Counted from the first letter of the stretch, positions 45,915-55,339 are shown. The stretch is 64,000 nt of DNA from Owenweeksia sp. (GCA_028285465.1 JANQPD010000023.1:1-64000), one strand, 5' to 3'. The notes: a model not told the origin generated them from the letters alone. Numbers and translations are program-made.

Positions 45915-46542
45915 TGCTTGCATTCTTTTAGGCTATTCCGGTCATGCTTTTGTAGTGGCTGAAGCACATCTGTTGTCTGGAGGAAGATTAGATCGATATG
46001 CCGATTTGCTCGAGCGTACTTTCAACCCGTTTGAGTTAATCTACGCAGGTAGTGAACAGGATGAGAACTTTCCCTTTTGGAAAAAAGAGACTAGCTTTAT
46101 TTTAGGCATAGGTAACAATGCAGTGCGAACAAAAGTAGCTGCCTTAGTACGTCATAAAGGCTTTGATTGCGCTGTTGTAACGCACCCTTCGGCAAGGGTT
46201 TCTTCAACCACGAAGGTAAGTGCTGGAACTTTTATTGCCAGAAATGTGGCGGTAAATCCATTTTGCACAATAGGCACGGATGTCATTTTGAATACTTCCT
46301 GTAGCATTGATCATCAATGCAATATTGGGAATGGAGTACATGTTGCACCTGGAGCAGTGTTGGCAGGCAATGTAAAAGTGGGAGAACGTAGTTTTATTGG
46401 AGCAAACAGCGTAATCAAACAGGGTGTAATTATAGGAAATGATGTGGTGGTGGGAGCGGGAGCCGTTGTGTTACACGATATTGTATCCAATGAAACGGTT
46501 GTCGGAAATCCCGCGCGGACACTAAAAAAGAACAAATTGTGA
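45898..46542 (+). CDS. legH: Sugar O/N-acetyltransferase of the NeuD/PglD type, LegH-like
   Basis: The 214-residue protein has an N-terminal Rossmann-like part (ILLGYSGHAFVVAEAH) and a C-terminal left-handed beta helix of hexapeptide repeats from about residue 95 (HPSARVSSTTKVSAGTFI through VGAGAVVLHDI). It likely acetylates the 4-amino group to give the 2,4-diacetamido sugar. The start is a GTG at 45898 inside the end of legC, and the stop overlaps the GTG of the next gene. Confidence 0.85.
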   Translation: MSGKDNACILLGYSGHAFVVAEAHLLSGGRLDRYADLLERTFNPFELIYAGSEQDENFPFWKKETSFILGIGNNAVRTKVAALVRHKGFDCAVVTHPSARVSSTTKVSAGTFIARNVAVNPFCTIGTDVILNTSCSIDHQCNIGNGVHVAPGAVLAGNVKVGERSFIGANSVIKQGVIIGNDVVVGAGAVVLHDIVSNETVVGNPARTLKKNKL

Positions 46543-47567
46543 AACGCACTTTGATCATAGCAGAAGCAGGAGTAAACCATAATGGCGACATGGAAATTGC
46601 CAAAAAGCTAGTTGATGCTGCTGTAGAGGCTAAAGTAGATTTAGTAAAGTTTCAAACCTTTAAAGCAGACACCATCGTAAGCCCTGCCGCAAAAAAAGCT
46701 GCCTATCAAAGCAGAAACATTCAAGATAAGGATGAGTCCCAATACGGAATGTTAAAGAAATTAGAACTTAGTGATGAACAGCACCATACATTAGTCGCTT
46801 ATTGCAAAAAAAAAGGGGTTGAGTTTTTTTCAACAGCATTTGATATAGAAGGGCTGGGTTATCTGAATGAATTGGGCTTTAGACGGTTTAAAGTACCAAG
46901 TGGAGAAATCACCAATTATCCGTACTTGAAAAAGTTGGCGTTTCTTAAAAAGCCAGTTATTTTATCTACAGGAATGGCGACTCTTGAAGAAGTTAAGGCC
47001 GCTCTAGATGTACTTTCTTCAGAAGGATTATCCAGGGAAAGTATTACAATCTTACATTGTAATACACAATATCCAACTCCTATGGAAGATGTAAACCTTT
47101 TGGCCATGCATCATATTGCTAAAGAGTTAAAGGTGGCAACGGGATATTCCGATCATACTTTAGGCATCGAAGTTCCAATTGCAGCCGTTGCCTTAGGGGC
47201 CGAAGTCATAGAGAAGCATTTTACGCTAGACAGGTCCATGGCTGGGCCGGATCATAAAGCGTCTTTAGAGCCCGAGGAGTTGAAATCGATGGTTAGTGCC
47301 ATAAGAAATGTGGAACAAGCTATTTCTGGAAGCGGAAGAAAGGAAGTTAGTAGAAGTGAAAGTGAAAATAAAGTAATAACTAGAAAAAGTGTCCACTTTA
47401 GTAAAGCTTTAAAGTCAGGTATGGTGATTACTGAGTCGGATTTAATTGTACTTAGGCCTGGAGATGGAATTTCGCCATTTGATTGGAGTAAAGTAATTGG
47501 TAAGACATTGACTCAAGATGTAGAGGGATTTTCTAAGGTTAAATGGGAAATGCTTAGTTCTTCATGA
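46539..47567 (+). CDS. legI: N-acetylneuraminate/legionaminate synthase (NeuB family)
   Basis: The 342-residue protein has the NeuB TIM barrel (IIAEAGVNHNGDMEIAK at the start, KFQTFKADTIVS, HCNTQYPTP, GYSDHTLG, EKHFTLDRSMAGPDHKAS). A C-terminal antifreeze-like SAF domain follows (about 285-340). It condenses a 6-deoxy-2,4-diacetamido-mannose with phosphoenolpyruvate to form the nine-carbon sugar. GTG start at 46539 overlaps the legH stop, and the last four bases overlap legG. Confidence 0.92.
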   Translation: MKRTLIIAEAGVNHNGDMEIAKKLVDAAVEAKVDLVKFQTFKADTIVSPAAKKAAYQSRNIQDKDESQYGMLKKLELSDEQHHTLVAYCKKKGVEFFSTAFDIEGLGYLNELGFRRFKVPSGEITNYPYLKKLAFLKKPVILSTGMATLEEVKAALDVLSSEGLSRESITILHCNTQYPTPMEDVNLLAMHHIAKELKVATGYSDHTLGIEVPIAAVALGAEVIEKHFTLDRSMAGPDHKASLEPEELKSMVSAIRNVEQAISGSGRKEVSRSESENKVITRKSVHFSKALKSGMVITESDLIVLRPGDGISPFDWSKVIGKTLTQDVEGFSKVKWEMLSSS

Positions 47568-48712
47568 AAAAGCAAAGCATAGCCATATTAACCAGCTCTA
47601 GAGCTGATTACGGAATATACCTGCCCCTTCTAAAAAAGTTGGTGAAACATGATGAATTTAGTGTTCGCTTGGTTGTTTTTGGGATGCACAACCTGGATTC
47701 TTTTGGAATGACAAAGAGTCAAATTATAAAGGATGACCTGGCTCCAATAGACACTATAGAAGGAATGAAAGATGGTGATTCCGCACAAATGATAGTTCAA
47801 AACTATGGGAGGTTGATTTTGAGTTTTGCAGATTATTGGAGTACCCACTCTTACGATATAATTATAGCGCTTGGAGACAGATTTGAAATGTCAGCAGCAG
47901 TTCAGAGTATTATTCCTTTTCAAGTACCAATAGCACATTTACACGGCGGAGAAACTACTTTGGGAGCCATCGACAACACTTATAGACATCAAATTAGTCT
48001 TGCTTCTACATTACATTTTACAGCCACTGAGCAGTTTAGTCAAAAGTTAAAGTGTTTTGTACAAGAGCCAAAAAATGTTTTAACTGTTGGAGCACTTAGT
48101 TTAGACGGCATTCTGGATATAGCGCTTCCTGCTTGGAGTGAGGTAAGAAGGCAGTTTAAAATCCCCAATAAGAAGTTTATTTTAATTACCGTTCATCCTG
48201 AAACGTTAGATTATAATCGAAATATTGAGTTTTCATATGAGCTAAAGCAGGCTCTGGTACACTTGGTGGGTCAGTTTCATCTGGTTATTACAGGTACAAA
48301 TGCAGATACTGCGGGGAGTATATTTATCAATTGTTTTAAAGAGCTAAAGAACAAATATCCTGATCAGATAAGTTTAATAGAGAGCTTAGGTAAAGCAAAT
48401 TATTTTGCTGCTATTAAAGCATCAGAAATGCTTTTAGGTAATACATCAAGCGGTATTATTGAAGCAGCATCTTTTGGGAAATATGTGGTGAATGTAGGAG
48501 ATAGACAATTGGGGAGATTGCAAAGTGATAACGTATTCAATGTACCTTTTAAATCAAGTGCTATTGTTGAAACCGTTAACCTATTATATAAAAAGAGTGA
48601 CTTTAAGGGTGTCAATATTTACCATATATCAAACAGTTCTGGTCTAATAATTAACCACTTAAAAAATTACCTGTTAGAAAAAAATGAGGAATTTCCAAGA
48701 TCATTTGATTAA
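47564..48712 (+). CDS. legG: Hydrolysing nucleotide-sugar 2-epimerase (NeuC/LegG-type)
   Basis: The 382-residue protein is of the UDP-GlcNAc 2-epimerase family: LTSSRADYGIYLPLLKKL, LGDRFEMSAAVQS, HLHGGETTLGAIDNTYRHQIS, ITVHPETLDY and LLGNTSSGIIEAASFG. It releases the free mannose-configured sugar for the synthase. The position directly after the synthase is the same as in the Campylobacter legionaminic locus. Its end overlaps the next gene by 29 bases. Confidence 0.9.
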   Translation: MKKQSIAILTSSRADYGIYLPLLKKLVKHDEFSVRLVVFGMHNLDSFGMTKSQIIKDDLAPIDTIEGMKDGDSAQMIVQNYGRLILSFADYWSTHSYDIIIALGDRFEMSAAVQSIIPFQVPIAHLHGGETTLGAIDNTYRHQISLASTLHFTATEQFSQKLKCFVQEPKNVLTVGALSLDGILDIALPAWSEVRRQFKIPNKKFILITVHPETLDYNRNIEFSYELKQALVHLVGQFHLVITGTNADTAGSIFINCFKELKNKYPDQISLIESLGKANYFAAIKASEMLLGNTSSGIIEAASFGKYVVNVGDRQLGRLQSDNVFNVPFKSSAIVETVNLLYKKSDFKGVNIYHISNSSGLIINHLKNYLLEKNEEFPRSFD

Positions 48713-49730
48713 CCAAGAGGCAAAAGTGCGTGATGCACTGGTTGCCCTAGAAAAGTTAGCTGCGGATGCCATTCTCTTTGTGGTTGATAAGGATCACATT
48801 CTTTTGGGTAGCTTAACAGATGGGGATATTAGACGGGGCCTGATTAGGGGGTTAGGCCTAGAGAATCGTATCCTTGATTTTATTCAAGTAAACCCAAAGT
48901 TTATCAGAAAACACAAATATGACATAAAGGACATAGTAAGATATAGAGAAGCCAATTTTAAATTATTGCCGGTAATAGACTCACAGAATAAGGTATGTAA
49001 CATAATTAATTTTAGATTTTTAAGCTCTTACTTGCCGGTTGATGCCGTAATTATGGCCGGGGGAAGGGGTACTAGGTTACAGCCTTTAACCGATGCCGTA
49101 CCAAAACCACTGCTAAAAGTGGGAGACAAGGCAATTATAGACCATAATATTGATCGATTAAGAAAATTTGGAGTAGATGATTTTTGGCTGTCGATCCGGT
49201 ATCTTGGAGAGCAATTAGAAGCTCATTATGGAAATGGGGAAAGTAGGGGGATAAGCATGCATTATGTATGGGAAAACGAACCTTTAGGCACCGTAGGAGC
49301 AGCTAGAAATATTGAAAACTTTGGACACAATGCAGTGTTGCTTACTAACTCTGATATTTTAACCACTTTAAACTATGAGGACTTTTATCTGGATTTTCTA
49401 GAAAAGGATGCGGATATGTCCGTAGTTACCATTCCTTATCAAGTAGATGTGCCCTATGCTGTCATGGAAACAGTTGAGAACCTAGTTACCTCTTTCAAAG
49501 AAAAGCCAACCTATACCTACTATTCAAATGGAGGAATTTATTTGATGAAGCGGGAAGTTCTAAGAAAAATTCCCAAAGACACTTTTTACAATGCCACAGA
49601 TTTGATGGGCCAATTGCTAAAGGATGGGGCAAAGTTGATTTCTTATCCGATGCGTCAATACTGGTTAGATATAGGTAAACATGATGATTATAAAAAGGCT
49701 CAAGAGGATATAAAACATTTAAGCTTGTAG
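48684..49730 (+). CDS. ptmE: CBS-domain sugar nucleotidyltransferase, PtmE-type
   Basis: The 348-residue protein has two N-terminal CBS repeats (about 1-118, with GSLTDGDIRRGLIRG) and a nucleotidyltransferase domain from about residue 119 (VIMAGGRGTRLQPLTDAVPKPLL). In Campylobacter PtmE makes GDP-glucosamine from glucosamine 1-phosphate, the start of the GDP-linked route to legionaminate. Its presence here, next to LegB-like and LegG-like genes, argues for legionaminic acid rather than pseudaminic acid. Confidence 0.88.
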   Translation: MRNFQDHLINQEAKVRDALVALEKLAADAILFVVDKDHILLGSLTDGDIRRGLIRGLGLENRILDFIQVNPKFIRKHKYDIKDIVRYREANFKLLPVIDSQNKVCNIINFRFLSSYLPVDAVIMAGGRGTRLQPLTDAVPKPLLKVGDKAIIDHNIDRLRKFGVDDFWLSIRYLGEQLEAHYGNGESRGISMHYVWENEPLGTVGAARNIENFGHNAVLLTNSDILTTLNYEDFYLDFLEKDADMSVVTIPYQVDVPYAVMETVENLVTSFKEKPTYTYYSNGGIYLMKREVLRKIPKDTFYNATDLMGQLLKDGAKLISYPMRQYWLDIGKHDDYKKAQEDIKHLSL

Positions 49731-49734
49731 TTAT

Positions 49735-50454
49735 ATGGATAAAGTCTTGATTACCATTTGTGCGCGTGGAGGGTCTAAAGGTATACCTGGAAAAAACATT
49801 AAGGAGTTGAATGGCAAGCCTTTACTTCACTACTCCTTAGAGTTGGCTCAACGCCTTAGAGCAGATTGGGAAGCAGACATTCAATTAAGTACTGATAGCC
49901 AAGAAATCTTGAACTGCGCTAGTGATTTAGGTTACTCAACTCAATACGTCAGACCAGCAAAATTATCAACGGATAAGGCTGGAAAACTTTCCGCAATTGA
50001 AGATGCTATGCATTTTGCTGAAAAGCAAAATGGGCTAAGCTATTCTTATGTGTTAGATTTAGATGTTACATCACCTTTACGGACACAAGGGGATGTTAAA
50101 ATTGCATTGGAAAAATTGATTGCACATAAAAATGCAATTAATATTTTTTCAGTAAATCAAGCTTGCCGGAACCCTTATTTTAATATGGTTGAGGAAACTG
50201 GAGACGGATTTGTACGTGTAGTAAAAGATGCAGGAGCAATTAAATCAAGGCAAACAGCCCCAAAAGTCTTTGACATGAATGCTTCATTTTATATTTTTAA
50301 ACGGGCTTTTTTCGAAAGAGGTTATCAAACAAGCACCACTGATAAGTCTCTAGCATATGTAGTTCCGCATATTTGTTTCGACCTGGATGAACCTATAGAT
50401 TTTACTATTATGGAACTGCTATTGCGCGAAAACCTACTAGATTTTTCATTATGA
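49735..50454 (+). CDS. legF: CMP-nonulosonate cytidylyltransferase (LegF/PtmB-type)
   Basis: The 239-residue protein has the CMP-sugar synthetase opening ITICARGGSKGIPGKNIKEL, then HYSLELAQ, LDLDVTSPLRTQGDV and ICFDLDEPIDF. It activates legionaminic acid with CTP. It starts 4 bases after ptmE and its end overlaps the next gene by 4 bases. Confidence 0.92.
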   Translation: MDKVLITICARGGSKGIPGKNIKELNGKPLLHYSLELAQRLRADWEADIQLSTDSQEILNCASDLGYSTQYVRPAKLSTDKAGKLSAIEDAMHFAEKQNGLSYSYVLDLDVTSPLRTQGDVKIALEKLIAHKNAINIFSVNQACRNPYFNMVEETGDGFVRVVKDAGAIKSRQTAPKVFDMNASFYIFKRAFFERGYQTSTTDKSLAYVVPHICFDLDEPIDFTIMELLLRENLLDFSL

Positions 50455-51365
50455 ATGTTGTCATCGTTGGTTTAGGCTCAATTGCGCAAAAGCATATTAA
50501 GGCGCTTAGGCTTTTGGATTCCGATGTGAACATTTTTTCTCTACGCAGTAATCCTCATTCAGATAAGGTTGAGGGAATTATCAATATATTTCATTTAAGC
50601 GGGATTCCTGCCAAGGTTGATTTTTTTATTGTTTCCAATCCAACAAGTTTGCACTTGACCACCTTAAATAAATTGTTAGAGTTTAATGCACCAATATTCT
50701 TAGAGAAACCACCGCTTTTAAACCTAGATGAAGCTGATCAAATGGTCAGTCGCATTAAAGAGGTGGGGTTATTGGTGTATAGTGCTTTTAATATGCGATT
50801 TCACCCGCTCATTGTATGGGCTAAACAGTATATCATTGGCAAACATGTATTGGAGGTAAATGCATATTGCGGTTCCTATCTTCCAGATTGGCGTATGGGG
50901 GTGGATTATAGAAAGGTTTATAGTGCACGGGAAGAGCTGGGCGGAGGCGTTCATTTAGACCTCATCCATGAACTTGATTATTTGGTTTATCTTTTTGGGC
51001 AACCTGCTAAAGTGAATCATAAATTTGGGAAAGTATCGGATCTCGAAATAAACAGTATAGACAGTGCTTATTACTGGCTTGACTACCCAGGGTTTATAGC
51101 CACTATATCCCTGAATTATTTCAGGCGCTCACCTAAACGTACTTTAGAAATACTGTTAAAAGATGATATTATTGAGATAGACCTAATCAACTGGACTGCG
51201 ATAAATGCAAAGGCCGAAGTACTCTTTCAAGAGGCCCCCGATATGCAAAGGACCTACAATGAGCAAATGGAATTTTTTCTTAACGCTTTAAGAACTAATG
51301 ATTTGGCGATGAACGATTTTGAAAGCTCTATCCAAACTCTTAAAATATGTTTACATGAATTTTGA
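50451..51365 (+). CDS. Gfo/Idh/MocA-family oxidoreductase, PtmF-like position
   Basis: The 304-residue protein has a Rossmann start VVIVGLGSIAQKHIKAL and the MocA signature FLEKPPLLNL (EKP at about residues 84-86). The substrate-site segment GGGVHLDLIHELDYLVYLF carries the usual histidine pair. In Campylobacter a protein of this family (PtmF) lies beside PtmB and PtmA, with a role in supplying the amino sugar; by position I infer the same here. It overlaps legF and the PtmA-like gene. Confidence 0.8.
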   Translation: MNVVIVGLGSIAQKHIKALRLLDSDVNIFSLRSNPHSDKVEGIINIFHLSGIPAKVDFFIVSNPTSLHLTTLNKLLEFNAPIFLEKPPLLNLDEADQMVSRIKEVGLLVYSAFNMRFHPLIVWAKQYIIGKHVLEVNAYCGSYLPDWRMGVDYRKVYSAREELGGGVHLDLIHELDYLVYLFGQPAKVNHKFGKVSDLEINSIDSAYYWLDYPGFIATISLNYFRRSPKRTLEILLKDDIIEIDLINWTAINAKAEVLFQEAPDMQRTYNEQMEFFLNALRTNDLAMNDFESSIQTLKICLHEF

Positions 51366-52095
51366 AGGCAAAGTAATTCTTGTAACTGGCGGTAGTGGTT
51401 TGATTGGTAAGGCTATTATTTCTCAACTCGAAACTCTTAAGGCCACAGTAATTAACCTGGATATTGTGGAACATCCATTTGAGAAGGCGGTGTACATACA
51501 CTGCGATATTACCCAACCCGATTCCGTTTTAAGGGCCTTAGAAAGAGTAATGCGCATTTATGGAAGTATTGATGGTTTGGTGAACAATGCCTACCCCAGA
51601 ACAGCAGATTGGGGAGTGCCCTTTGATCAAATTTCCCACGAATCCTGGAGAAAAAACATTGACATTCAACTAAATAGTACCTTTTACATCACACAACAAG
51701 TATTGGCGTACATAGTTGAGCAAGATAAGGGAGGTGCGGTAGTAAACATTGCTTCTATTTACGGTGTAGTAGGCAATGATCCAAGTCTATATCTGGGAAC
51801 TGAAATTACAACACCTGCTGCATATGCTGCAATTAAGGGAGGCATAATAAATTTCACCAAATACTTAGCAGCAGCATATGGGGCAAAGGGAATTCGCATC
51901 AATTGTGTTTCTCCGGGTGGTATATGGAATAATCAGGACCCTCAATTTGTCACCAACTATGAGAATAGAGTGCCTTTAGGAAGAATGGGTAAGCCGGAAG
52001 ATATAAGCCCTTCAGTATGTTTTTTGCTCGATGATGGAGCTAGGTATATAACTGGGCAAAACCTAGTGGTAGATGGAGGTTGGACGATAATATAG
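51355..52095 (+). CDS. ptmA: Short-chain dehydrogenase, PtmA-like
   Basis: The 246-residue classical SDR has the cofactor loop GGSGLIGKA (about residues 12-20), LVNNAYPRTADWGVPF and VVNIASIYGVVGND. YAAIKGGIINFTKYLA holds the Tyr-x-x-x-Lys-like Tyr and Lys, and GRMGKPEDISPSVCFLL and DGGWTI end the fold. I start at the ATG at 51355, which gives MNFEGKVILVTGG as in the family; a longer frame from 51319 would add 12 residues with no family match. It completes the syntenic block ptmE-legF-ptmF-ptmA. Confidence 0.85.
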   Translation: MNFEGKVILVTGGSGLIGKAIISQLETLKATVINLDIVEHPFEKAVYIHCDITQPDSVLRALERVMRIYGSIDGLVNNAYPRTADWGVPFDQISHESWRKNIDIQLNSTFYITQQVLAYIVEQDKGGAVVNIASIYGVVGNDPSLYLGTEITTPAAYAAIKGGIINFTKYLAAAYGAKGIRINCVSPGGIWNNQDPQFVTNYENRVPLGRMGKPEDISPSVCFLLDDGARYITGQNLVVDGGWTII

Positions 52096-52102
52096 ATAGT
52101 AC

Positions 52103-53089
52103 ATGAAAAATAAGATTATTGTATTGATTGGAGCCGGGCAGTTAGGTTCAAGACATTTGCAAGGTGTGTTAAAGCACCCTGAAGATTTAAATATTTTTGT
52201 AATAGATTCGAGTCAAGTCTCTATAAAAACTTGCAAAGAGCGGATAGCAGAGGTTGATCATAAACATAACATATCTTTTAAAAACAGCGTTGAAGACTTG
52301 CCAGAATTTATTGACTTCGCTATCATAGCTACCAACTCCGACGTGAGGGCAAAAATAATTCATAACTTACTAGAGTCAAAAAAGGTGAAAAACTTGCTGC
52401 TAGAGAAGGTTTTGTTTCAAAGAGACTCAGATTATATAGCTATTGATGCATTGCTTAAAGAAACGAACACCAATACGTGGGTGAATCATTCTAGGAGATG
52501 TATGCCATTCTACAAAGATTTGCGTATTAATCTACAAGGAGAAGAGAAGCTTGAGGTACTAATTTATGGTATGGAATGGGGCTTGGCATCAAATGCATTA
52601 CATTTCATAGACCTAATCAGCTTTCTATCAGACTCAAGGCTAGCTGAGTTAAACCTAGAAGAACTTAATCCAAGTATTTCTAAAAGTAAAAGACAGGGTT
52701 TCATTGAAATAAGTGGAGCCATATCGGGCAGGACTACAAATGGATCTTCGTTTAAAATTGTATGCACACCCTCTCCGGATAAAGTAGTGAAACCTGTTTC
52801 ATTAGTATTCTTAACGCCGGGCAAGCGTTGTTTTGTCCAAGAAGGAGTTTTGTCAGAGATTATCACTCTTCATGAAGATAATGCGTACAAAAGTATAGCT
52901 AAGCAAGCTAAGATGTTGTACCAAAGTGAACTGACACATTTGATCATGTACGATGTTATAGAGAAGGGCACCTGTGATCTGCCAACCTATCAAGAGTGCT
53001 TCAGGGATCATCAAGCATATATAAATAAGGTCTTGACCTTTTATAACAATCTAAGAAATGAAAATAAAGAATTATGCCCAATAACTTAA
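52103..53089 (+). CDS. Gfo/Idh/MocA-like oxidoreductase, divergent
   Basis: The 328-residue protein has a Rossmann start IVLIGAGQLGSRHLQGVL and the downstream FAIIATNSDVRAKI and LLLEKVLFQR, where the typical EKP is EKV. The second domain is recognisable mainly by ALHFIDLISFLSD, which supplies the histidine-aspartate of the substrate site. It is more diverged than the other two copies. Its end overlaps the next gene by 16 bases. The substrate is unknown; by position it modifies the nonulosonic acid or a neighbouring sugar. Confidence 0.75.
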   Translation: MKNKIIVLIGAGQLGSRHLQGVLKHPEDLNIFVIDSSQVSIKTCKERIAEVDHKHNISFKNSVEDLPEFIDFAIIATNSDVRAKIIHNLLESKKVKNLLLEKVLFQRDSDYIAIDALLKETNTNTWVNHSRRCMPFYKDLRINLQGEEKLEVLIYGMEWGLASNALHFIDLISFLSDSRLAELNLEELNPSISKSKRQGFIEISGAISGRTTNGSSFKIVCTPSPDKVVKPVSLVFLTPGKRCFVQEGVLSEIITLHEDNAYKSIAKQAKMLYQSELTHLIMYDVIEKGTCDLPTYQECFRDHQAYINKVLTFYNNLRNENKELCPIT

Positions 53090-54039
53090 AATATAAAGTT
53101 GTTGTTGTAGGCACGGGACCTATGGCTGTTGATCACACATTGGTGCTCAAAAAATTAGGTGCTTTGATAACAGTGGTTGGTAGAGGTGAAGAGTCAGCAT
53201 TAATTTTTGAGCAGAGAACGGGAATAAAACCAATACTAGGTGGTTTTGAACGATACCTTGATGAAGTTGACCTTCAGTCTGATACAAATATTGTAATAGC
53301 TGTAGGTACAGAAATGTTGATGCCTTTACTCTTGAAATTAGCAGATAGGCCGTTTAAAGCAATTCTTATTGAAAAACCTGGGGCTATAAGCATTGCTGAG
53401 TTATTGGATAACTCTGAAGAACTTACCAAAATTCAAGATAGAGTATTTTTAGCATATAATCGTAGGTTTTACTCATCTGTAATAGAGTCGCAAAAGATGA
53501 TTGAAGAAGATGGTGGTCTGAAAAGCGTTCACTTTGAGTTTACAGAGTGGGCACATAAGGTCGCTCCATTGAATAAGGCTACTGGCGTGAAGGAGAATTG
53601 GTTTTTTGCTAACTCTACACATGTAATAGATACTGCATTTTACTTAGCTGGTAAACCTGCTAGTCTAAGTGCATATAGCAAAAAGGGTAGTATTGAATGG
53701 CATGAATTCACGAATTTTGTAGGTGCGGGAGTCACTGAAAATGATATCCTTTTTTCCTATCTGTCTAACTGGGAGAGTGCAGGTAGGTGGGGTATTGAAC
53801 TTCTGACAAACAATCGAAGAATCTACTTGAAGCCCTTAGAAAAACTCTATATTCAACGAAAAGGAAGTGTTGAGTTACTTGAACATCAACTGCCAGACAA
53901 TTTAGATAAATCTTACAAACCTGGCTTGATGTTGCAGATGAAGGCATTTATACAAGGAGATGAACGACTTCTTACATTAAGAAATCATGTATCACTAACG
54001 AATAATTGCTACTTAAAAATATTGTCAGGAACAGCTTAG
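53074..54039 (+). CDS. Gfo/Idh/MocA-family oxidoreductase
   Basis: The 321-residue protein has a Rossmann start VVVVGTGPMAVDHTLVL, the LIEKPGAISIAELL motif with intact EKP (about residues 99-101), NRRFYSSVIESQKMI, and NSTHVIDTAFYLAG at the substrate site. It is the last gene of the block, 154 bases before the IS element transposase. It is the third MocA-type enzyme in the cluster; its substrate is unknown. Confidence 0.78.
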   Translation: MPNNLKYKVVVVGTGPMAVDHTLVLKKLGALITVVGRGEESALIFEQRTGIKPILGGFERYLDEVDLQSDTNIVIAVGTEMLMPLLLKLADRPFKAILIEKPGAISIAELLDNSEELTKIQDRVFLAYNRRFYSSVIESQKMIEEDGGLKSVHFEFTEWAHKVAPLNKATGVKENWFFANSTHVIDTAFYLAGKPASLSAYSKKGSIEWHEFTNFVGAGVTENDILFSYLSNWESAGRWGIELLTNNRRIYLKPLEKLYIQRKGSVELLEHQLPDNLDKSYKPGLMLQMKAFIQGDERLLTLRNHVSLTNNCYLKILSGTA

Positions 54040-54138
54040 TGTAGAAGCCCTATTACTTAGGACAGCTTTAATGACCTCCTCCCTTAAAACTGTATAGGTC
54101 TAAATTAGATAGAGAGAACGGGTAAAATCAATTAAGTA

Positions 54139-54165
54139 TGCACCCCTCCCAAAAACTCGGACTGG
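54139..54165 (+). repeat. Left terminal inverted repeat of the IS3 element
   Basis: It starts with the canonical TG and pairs with the right end over CCCTCCC and GACTGG with a few mismatches. Confidence 0.8.
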
Positions 54166-54193
54166 TCAAAACTATTACATTTAACCAGTAATT

Positions 54194-54460
54194 ATGAAAA
54201 AGTCGAGATTTGCCGAGAGCCAGATTGTGAGTGCTATAAAACAGCATGAGTCTGGTCGCAAGACCGCGGAGATCTACCGTGATTATGGCATATCTAGCAC
54301 TACCTTTTATCAATGGCGAAAGAAGTATACTGGGATGGATTCTTTGCAACTAAAGCGTCTTAAGGAGCTTGAAGAAGAAAATCGCAAGCTCAAGCAGATG
54401 TTTGCAGATGTGAGCTTAGATAACAAGATGCTCAAGGACGTGCTATCAAAAAAGTGGTAG
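54194..54460 (+). CDS. IS3-family transposase OrfA
   Basis: The 88-residue protein has a helix-turn-helix (FAESQIVSAIKQHESGRK, IYRDYGISSTTFYQWRKKY) and a C-terminal leucine zipper (LKRLKELEEENRKLKQM). These are the DNA-binding and multimerisation parts of IS3-type OrfA. The stop at 54460 lies just past the AAAAAAG slippery string at 54448-54454, where a -1 shift yields the OrfAB fusion transposase. Confidence 0.92.
   Translation: MKKSRFAESQIVSAIKQHESGRKTAEIYRDYGISSTTFYQWRKKYTGMDSLQLKRLKELEEENRKLKQMFADVSLDNKMLKDVLSKKW
54448..54454 (+). other. Programmed -1 frameshift slippery site
   Basis: AAAAAAG near the end of orfA is the classical IS3 slippery heptamer that joins OrfA to OrfB. Confidence 0.75.
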
Positions 54461-55339
54461 GCACGGGTAATGGTCAAAACGTGGCTACTTACCTGAAGGA
54501 TTGTTATAAGGTAAGTATTACCAGAGCCTGTCGGGTAATCCATTTTCCCAAGTCCATGTTCTATTATCAATCGGTAAAGGATGACTCTGAGGTAATAGCT
54601 AAGCTTTTGGAGATGGCTTCTATACAGCCAAGAGAAGGACAGGATAAGCTTTATCGGCGTTTGCGACTACACGGTTATTCATGGAATAAAAAACGTGTTC
54701 GCAGGGTCTATCTAAAATTAGGTTTAAACCTGCGCAGAAAGACCAAGAAGCGTATTCCTGCCAGAGTGAAACAACCGCTCGTGCAAATGGATCAGCCCAA
54801 CCAGACCTGGTCGATGGACTTTATGAGTGATGCCTTGAATAATGGCAGAAGATTTAGAGTACTCAACGTTATTGATGACTTTAATCCTAAAGCAGTAGGT
54901 ATAGAAGCTGAGTTTACTTTTCCAGCCATAGGCGTTATACAGGTGCTAAGAAGAGCTTTTGAGCAATACGGTAAGCCTCAAAAGATACGAGTGGATAATG
55001 GGCCAGAGTTTACCTCATTAGAGTTCAATGAGTGGTGTCAGTTACAACAAGTGGAACTACAGTTTACAACCTGGCAGGCCTATGCAGAATGGCTATATAG
55101 AGCGTTTTAATCAAACCTTTAGGCAAGATGTTTTGGATGCGTATTTGTTCTCAGGTATAGATCAAGTCAGAGTGATTGCCGAAAAATGGATGGAGGATTA
55201 CAACTTCTCAAGACCGCATGAGGCGTTGGGAGGTATGACCCCCTATCAGGCCGAAGCCAGGTTTTCATCAAAGCAAGCTTGCTTTGATGAAAACCCATTA
55301 ACCTTTAACCAAAAGAAAGTACATTTAAACCCAGTCTGA
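54454..55339 (+). pseudogene. IS3-family transposase OrfB, frameshifted
   Basis: The DDE integrase core runs from QTWSMDFMSDAL (first Asp) through RVDNGPEFTSLEF (second Asp). The frame is lost at about 55068-55070, and the rest continues in another frame as PGRPMQNGYIERFNQTFR (catalytic Glu), ending EALGGMTPYQAEARF. The join reads aca-a-cct where the family has Thr-Gln-Pro, so loss of two bases is the simplest explanation. The long frame ends at 55110 and the other frame ends at 55339. The gene cannot make a full transposase unless a second recoding event occurs. Confidence 0.85.

Noticed and set aside
54454-54460. OrfA/OrfB frame break as a mutation
   Set aside because: An AAAAAAG slippery heptamer lies exactly there, so this break is the normal programmed frameshift; only the later break at about 55068 is a defect.
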